From Smittium mucronatum (taxonomy: Eukaryota; Kickxellomycota; Harpellomycetes; Harpellales; Legeriomycetaceae), in contig LSSL01003939.1 of NCBI GenBank assembly GCA_001953115.1, positions 1 to 12,069 of the forward strand: a stretch of 12,069 nt of DNA. The letters are read 5' to 3'. The translations under genes and the position numbers were made by a program. The notes beneath the pieces were generated by a model. That model made no database searches. It was not told the DNA's origin and saw nothing but the letters and a program-made list of their open reading frames with translations. Shown here piece by piece: positions 8,968 to 12,069 of this stretch (positions within the stretch are counted from its first letter, which is position 1; each line of letters opens with the position of its first letter).

Positions 8968-10485
8968 ATGAATCCACATATGTATACCTTTCTTTTTGTT
9001 ATGGTTCTGATTTTCTCCTTTGCCGATGCATACGGCAATGGTGCAAATGATGTTGCCAACTCTTTTGCTACTTCTGTTTCATCTGGTACATTGACTCTGA
9101 CCCAAGCTGTGTGTATTGCTATTGTCACCGAATTCTGCGGTGCTTATTTCCTTGGTTCTGGGACTGCAAATACTATATCTGGAGGCATAATTGACGTTAC
9201 CCAATTTTCCAACCAACCTGAGCTCCTAATGCTGGGTATGACCATGTCTGTTTTAGGTTCTGCTACCTGGGTTATCTTTGCTACTTCTCAGGGTTGGCCT
9301 GTTTCCTCTACTCACTCTATAACTGGTGCTATCATCGGTATGAGTATTGCCGCTTACGGAGGTGGATCCGTTAAATGGGGTTATGATGGCGTTGCTAAAA
9401 TCGTCACTTCATGGTTTGTCTCTCCACTCATTGCTGGTGTAGTCGCCTCAATCATTTTCTTGGTTACTAAGTATGCCGTCCTTCAACATCAAAATAGCTT
9501 TAAACGTGGTCTTTTGGCTATTCCTGTTTATGTATTCATTGCCTTTTGGGTCAATATTACCTTCATCATTTCAAAGGGTCTTCCTGGAACGAAGGCTGTC
9601 AATTGGAGCTTCAAAAAAATAGTTGGTATTTCCTGTGCCATTTCTGCTGGAATTGGCCTTCTTGCTTTCATATTTTACTCCAATTGGTTACGCCGTAAAA
9701 TCCAGAATAGAGAAGATATGAAGATATGGATGATTTTTGTATCACCATTCATCGGTACCCAGCCCATTATCCCTGAAACTACCGAAGATGATATCAAAGC
9801 TACGAAGGAGGCTTCTGATCTTGAAGCCCAAGCCGTTGAAAATAAACCTCTCACTCGTATAGATAAAATTAAGAAAATCATCTTTAATGGTGTCAACCAG
9901 GAAGTTCGAAATCTTAACAATCCTCGTCTTGCTGACATTCACGCCCGTGCCAAAAAGTATGACAATGATACTGAACTTCTTTTTGAATTTATCCAAGTTC
10001 TAACCGCTTGTGCTGCTTCTTTTGCTCACGGATCCAATGATGTCGCTAACTCAGTCGGGCCTCTTTCTACTGTATATCGCATTTGGCAAACCGGAAAAGT
10101 CCCCGGAAAAAGTGTTTCGGTTGCCGCATGGAATCTTGCATTCTGTGCCGCAGGTATCGACGTTGGTCTCGCTACTTACGGTTACCACATTATGCGTGCT
10201 CTCGGCAATAACGTCACTTATACTACTCCTTCCCGTGGCTTCGCCGCGGAATTGGGTACTTCTCTTACTATCGTTACCGCCTCAAAGATAGGTCTTCCTG
10301 TTTCTACCTCTCATTGTATCACCGGTGCTATGGTTGGTGTTGGTCTTTGTAATGGAGATTGGAGAGCTATCAACTGGAAGATGTTTGGTATAACCTTCCT
10401 TTCTTGGGTCATCACCCTTCCATTCGCTGGCCTTGCTTCTGGTCTCCTCTTTGCTTTTGTCGCTTACTCTCCAATGAAAGTCTAA
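8968..10485 (+). CDS. PHO89: PHO89-like Na+/phosphate symporter (PiT/Pho4 family)
   Basis: A plasma-membrane symporter of the inorganic phosphate transporter family, which moves phosphate into the cell with Na+ (fungal Pho89, animal PiT) or H+ in some relatives. The 505-residue protein contains both inverted family repeats. The N-terminal repeat has GANDVANS (25-32), an acidic residue in the next helix (Glu55) and PVSSTHS (111-117). The C-terminal repeat has GSNDVANS (355-362), Glu428 in an S-R-G-F-x-x-E-L context and PVSTSHC (444-450). The equivalent Asp/Glu/Ser residues of human PiT2 are needed for transport. Hydrophobic segments cover residues 6-20, 45-65, 87-107, 118-132, 147-167, 180-202 and 218-237. 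A charged central loop follows (about 240-335), then further hydrophobic segments to residue 500. The loop is shorter than in yeast Pho89, so the protein is somewhat shorter than the usual 570-590 residues. The chosen ATG (A at -3) aligns with the normal family N-terminus, and the frame is intronless. The gene is clearly GC-richer than its flanks. Substrate and family are firm; the coupling ion is inferred from similarity to Pho89. Confidence 0.95.
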   Translation: MNPHMYTFLFVMVLIFSFADAYGNGANDVANSFATSVSSGTLTLTQAVCIAIVTEFCGAYFLGSGTANTISGGIIDVTQFSNQPELLMLGMTMSVLGSATWVIFATSQGWPVSSTHSITGAIIGMSIAAYGGGSVKWGYDGVAKIVTSWFVSPLIAGVVASIIFLVTKYAVLQHQNSFKRGLLAIPVYVFIAFWVNITFIISKGLPGTKAVNWSFKKIVGISCAISAGIGLLAFIFYSNWLRRKIQNREDMKIWMIFVSPFIGTQPIIPETTEDDIKATKEASDLEAQAVENKPLTRIDKIKKIIFNGVNQEVRNLNNPRLADIHARAKKYDNDTELLFEFIQVLTACAASFAHGSNDVANSVGPLSTVYRIWQTGKVPGKSVSVAAWNLAFCAAGIDVGLATYGYHIMRALGNNVTYTTPSRGFAAELGTSLTIVTASKIGLPVSTSHCITGAMVGVGLCNGDWRAINWKMFGITFLSWVITLPFAGLASGLLFAFVAYSPMKV

Positions 10486-10980
10486 TCGAATCGGATTTTT
10501 TTCTAGTAATTTCAACTTAATATTCTAATTAAAATGCGAATATGATTTTTTTGTCTACACCATTCCTATATACGTTTTTGTTCGAGTTTTTATGGTGCTA
10601 ATATCAAATTCTGATTTCTCTGTTATTATTTGCCCTAAACCCCTATATACCTTTTCAATTTTCAAATCAATTTTATATTTTACTTTTTTCATTAATTAAT
10701 ATTGAGGTTGATCTATTCACAATCTACGAATTGAATAATTATGCAATTAAATTGCCTCAGAAGAATTTACAAGTATTACTACAATATTCAAATTTCTATT
10801 TCTTTGTCAAAACTTTTTTTTATTCAAGAACTCTCATAAACTTCTATTTTATTATATATGATATATTAAAGGTTTGATGTCAGTGTACTAACTTCTATAA
10901 TGCCAAAACTGCATTTCGCAGTTGAATTTGTGATAATATACAAATAAAAATAGATATTTTTAATTATTATGCAAAATAAC
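10486..10980 (+). other. 3' flank of the permease with candidate poly(A) signals
   Basis: AT-rich non-coding DNA follows the stop. ATTAAA at 10528-10533 is about 43 nt after the TAA, and the canonical AATAAA at 10943-10948 is about 460 nt after it. Either could direct polyadenylation, but both hexamers are common by chance at this composition. No other gene is visible in this interval. Confidence 0.4.
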
Positions 10981-10995
10981 TGATTGGTTGGGCAC

Positions 10996-11091
10996 ATGGA
11001 AAGTCAAATCGACAAAGCGATCAGACTGGTTGCCAATGTTGGTACGTCTGCGGCCATGGAACGGGTCCGAGCCGAGCTGGGGATAAAATGA
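10996..11091 (+). pseudogene. short 31-codon reading frame at the left edge of the retroelement-like segment
   Basis: ATG at 10996 opens a 31-residue, probably helical peptide (starts M-E-S-Q-I-D-K-A-I, ends A-E-L-G-I-K) with codon use unlike the AT-rich surroundings. It ends at TGA 11089-11091. The adjacent frame takes over with an overlapping ATGA: ATG at 11088 runs 25 codons to TAA at 11163-11165. That could be one ancestral frame broken by an indel, or a pair of small leader ORFs. I do not recognise the product. Confidence 0.35.
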
Positions 11092-11120
11092 GTCTTCCTA
11101 AAAACCAGGAAAAAGCTAAC

Positions 11121-11162
11121 CAGATAGTACCAGAGAGCTGTATATTGTATACAGACTATCTG
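11121..11162 (+). repeat. bulged hairpin, 15-bp stem
   Basis: CAGATAGT (11121-11128) pairs with ACTATCTG (11155-11162), and CTGTATA (11138-11144) pairs with TATACAG (11148-11154) across a TTG loop. The right-hand strand of the stem is continuous while the left has a 9-nt bulge (11129-11137). All 15 pairs are Watson-Crick. In RNA this would be a stable stem in the presumed leader of the retroelement-like unit. Confidence 0.75.
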
Positions 11163-11232
11163 TAATTAGTGTTTATCAATAACTAAACGCTCTAATAAGA
11201 AAAAAAGAGCAAAAAAGCAAAAAAAAATAACG

Positions 11233-11246
11233 ATTGAGATCTCAAT
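11233..11246. repeat. 14-bp perfect palindrome ATTGAGATCTCAAT
   Basis: A perfect 14-bp palindrome in the A-rich leader-like interval (11166-11328) between the small upstream frames and the ACCATGG start. It could be a protein-binding site or chance. It is read directly from the sequence. Confidence 0.75.
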
Positions 11247-11328
11247 TCCGATTTCAATCCTAAAACCAAAAAAAAAAGTAAGAAAACACAGAAAGCTCTT
11301 TTGATTTTTTATTTTAAGCTTACCAACC

Positions 11329-12069
11329 ATGGAGGAGCCAAGACCCTCTAAACGTACCAGGCCATTATGGTCAAAGGTTGGTTTAGGGAAAGCTGCAAGT
11401 AAGTCCACCACGGGTCTTCAAAACCAAGTGGTAGTCATCTTTCCTGGGCCTCAGAGCCGATATTCGGCCGACACCCAAAATAAGCAAAAACATCTTAGAA
11501 CCAAAAAAACTATAAAACAAGAAAACCCAAAAAAAACACACCCAAATTCCCTAGCATTATTGACATGAGCCTCTATTCAGAGGTCTCTGTTAACCATCTG
11601 CTTCATGACGGGGAACAAAGATGTCTAAAGAAGTTCTGTGTTGGCGGATCAGACCGCAAAATAGGCTGTTCCTAGAGCCAATTCAGGGAAGACTATGTAA
11701 ATGGTATCGAGTATGTCTTCCTTTATATATCGGACATATACCACATGAGAAAGGATGACCCCAGGGCAAAAATAACGTATTTATATTTGAAAATACAGAT
11801 GATGCAAATATTATTATGTCTAAGGCCTTAATTTTTAATAAAAGGCGTGGGAACTGTACCAAACAGTTCGGATAGAGCAAGATTTAGTAATTATAAACAT
11901 CCCCAAGTGTGGGGATCTTGGAATCAAAGATATTTCAGTCCTAATAAACCAATATCTTTCAACCTTTGTCACTATATGTGACATCAGCGCATGGTGCAAA
12001 AAGGGGACCATAGAATATCTGACGTATGGAATTAAGATTCTTTTAAAAAAAAATGATGAAAACAAAGTC
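11329..12069 (+). pseudogene. frame-shifted ORF1-like coding region of the retroelement-like segment
   Basis: ATG 11329 sits in an ACCATGG context and opens a basic, Pro/Lys/Arg-rich N-terminus (M-E-E-P-R-P-S-K-R-T-R-P-L-W) that runs to TGA 11566-11568. Coding-like sequence appears to continue in frame 3 (D-M-S-L-Y-S-E-V-S-V-N-H-L-L to TAG 11673). It then moves to frame 2 (ATG 11621, TGA 11756, readable on to TAG 11873 with F-I-F-E-N-T-D-D-A-N). It ends in frame 1 (11842-12069, 76 codons with no stop, with L-V-I-I-N-I-P-K-C and an A-W-C-K-K-G-T-I-E-Y-L-T-Y-G-I-K-I-L block). The F-x-F-E-x-x-x-D-A and I-x-N-I-P patterns resemble RRM-type nucleic-acid-binding folds, as in many LINE ORF1 proteins. 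At least three indels are needed, so it is non-functional unless introns explain them. It is truncated by the window edge. Confidence 0.45.

Larger units (their letters stand above)
10985..12069 (+). mobile_element. 5' part of a probable decayed retroelement (LINE-like), running off the window
   Basis: At about 10980-10990 the sequence switches from AT-rich spacer to markedly GC-richer DNA, then alternates between coding-like and A-rich leader-like stretches. A series of + strand frame pieces follows: 10996-11091, 11088-11165, 11329-11568, about 11541-11675, 11621-11875 and 11842-12069. Neighbouring pieces seem to continue each other after indels. No reverse transcriptase or endonuclease motif lies inside the window, so the class rests on the layout (leader, then a small basic first protein) and on the RRM-like character of the last pieces. 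An old host gene with introns is the main alternative. The right boundary is outside the window. Confidence 0.45.

Noticed and set aside
8928..9128. Minus-strand frame overlapping the permease start (also 9675-9938, 9742-9996 and 10282-10515 on minus, and 10010-10291 on plus)
   Set aside because: All lie within or across the clear phosphate permease frame and show no domains of their own; they are shadows of that gene.
11683..12065. Minus-strand frames 11683-11880 and 11835-12065, and 11166-11411
   Set aside because: They are antisense to the plus-strand ORF1-like pieces, which carry the more protein-like patterns; no domain was recognised on the minus strand.

Overview
The window looks like nuclear DNA from an AT-rich, repeat-laden fungus. 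Three things point there: one intact, intronless Pho89-type phosphate permease gene; very long AT-rich spacers with no bacterial-style gene packing; and decayed eukaryotic transposons (a hAT DNA transposon and what looks like a LINE-type retroelement). An arbuscular mycorrhizal (Glomeromycotina-like) genome fits the composition and repeat content best, but this is inference; no marker gene in the window settles it.

Layout. Bases 1-1800 are AT-rich spacer with no supportable gene. Bases 1801-3573 hold a nearly full-length but broken hAT transposase on the + strand: a BED zinc finger, a DEWT/DGAS catalytic core, a middle domain and the C-terminal dimerisation domain can be followed in order through several frameshifts and stops. 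Bases 3574-8967 are a 5.4-kb non-coding AT-rich stretch. It holds small palindromes and inverted repeats: a tandem decamer with a palindrome at 4332-4360, a TGATTAATCA-type cluster at 5001-5062, an 18-bp inverted repeat at 6027-6102, and a GC-richer inverted repeat at 8567-8589 about 0.4 kb upstream of the permease.

Bases 8968-10485 encode the only intact gene, a 505-residue Na+/phosphate (or H+/phosphate) symporter of the PiT/Pho4 family (PHO89-like). Both family signature repeats are present, and its composition is clearly GC-richer than its flanks. Bases 10486-10980 are AT-rich 3' flank. From about 10985 to the right edge the composition changes abruptly, and a chain of + strand reading-frame pieces follows. 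It contains a start codon in an ACCATGG context and is disrupted by frameshifts. It reads like the 5' end and ORF1 of a decayed retroelement that continues beyond the window.

The two mobile-element relics and the permease have no evident functional link. The picture is a single housekeeping or nutrient-uptake gene isolated between transposon remains. I see no convincing undescribed multi-gene system. The best leads for follow-up are the AT-rich palindrome clusters, the bulged hairpin at 11121-11162 in the retroelement-like segment, and the inverted repeat upstream of the permease.
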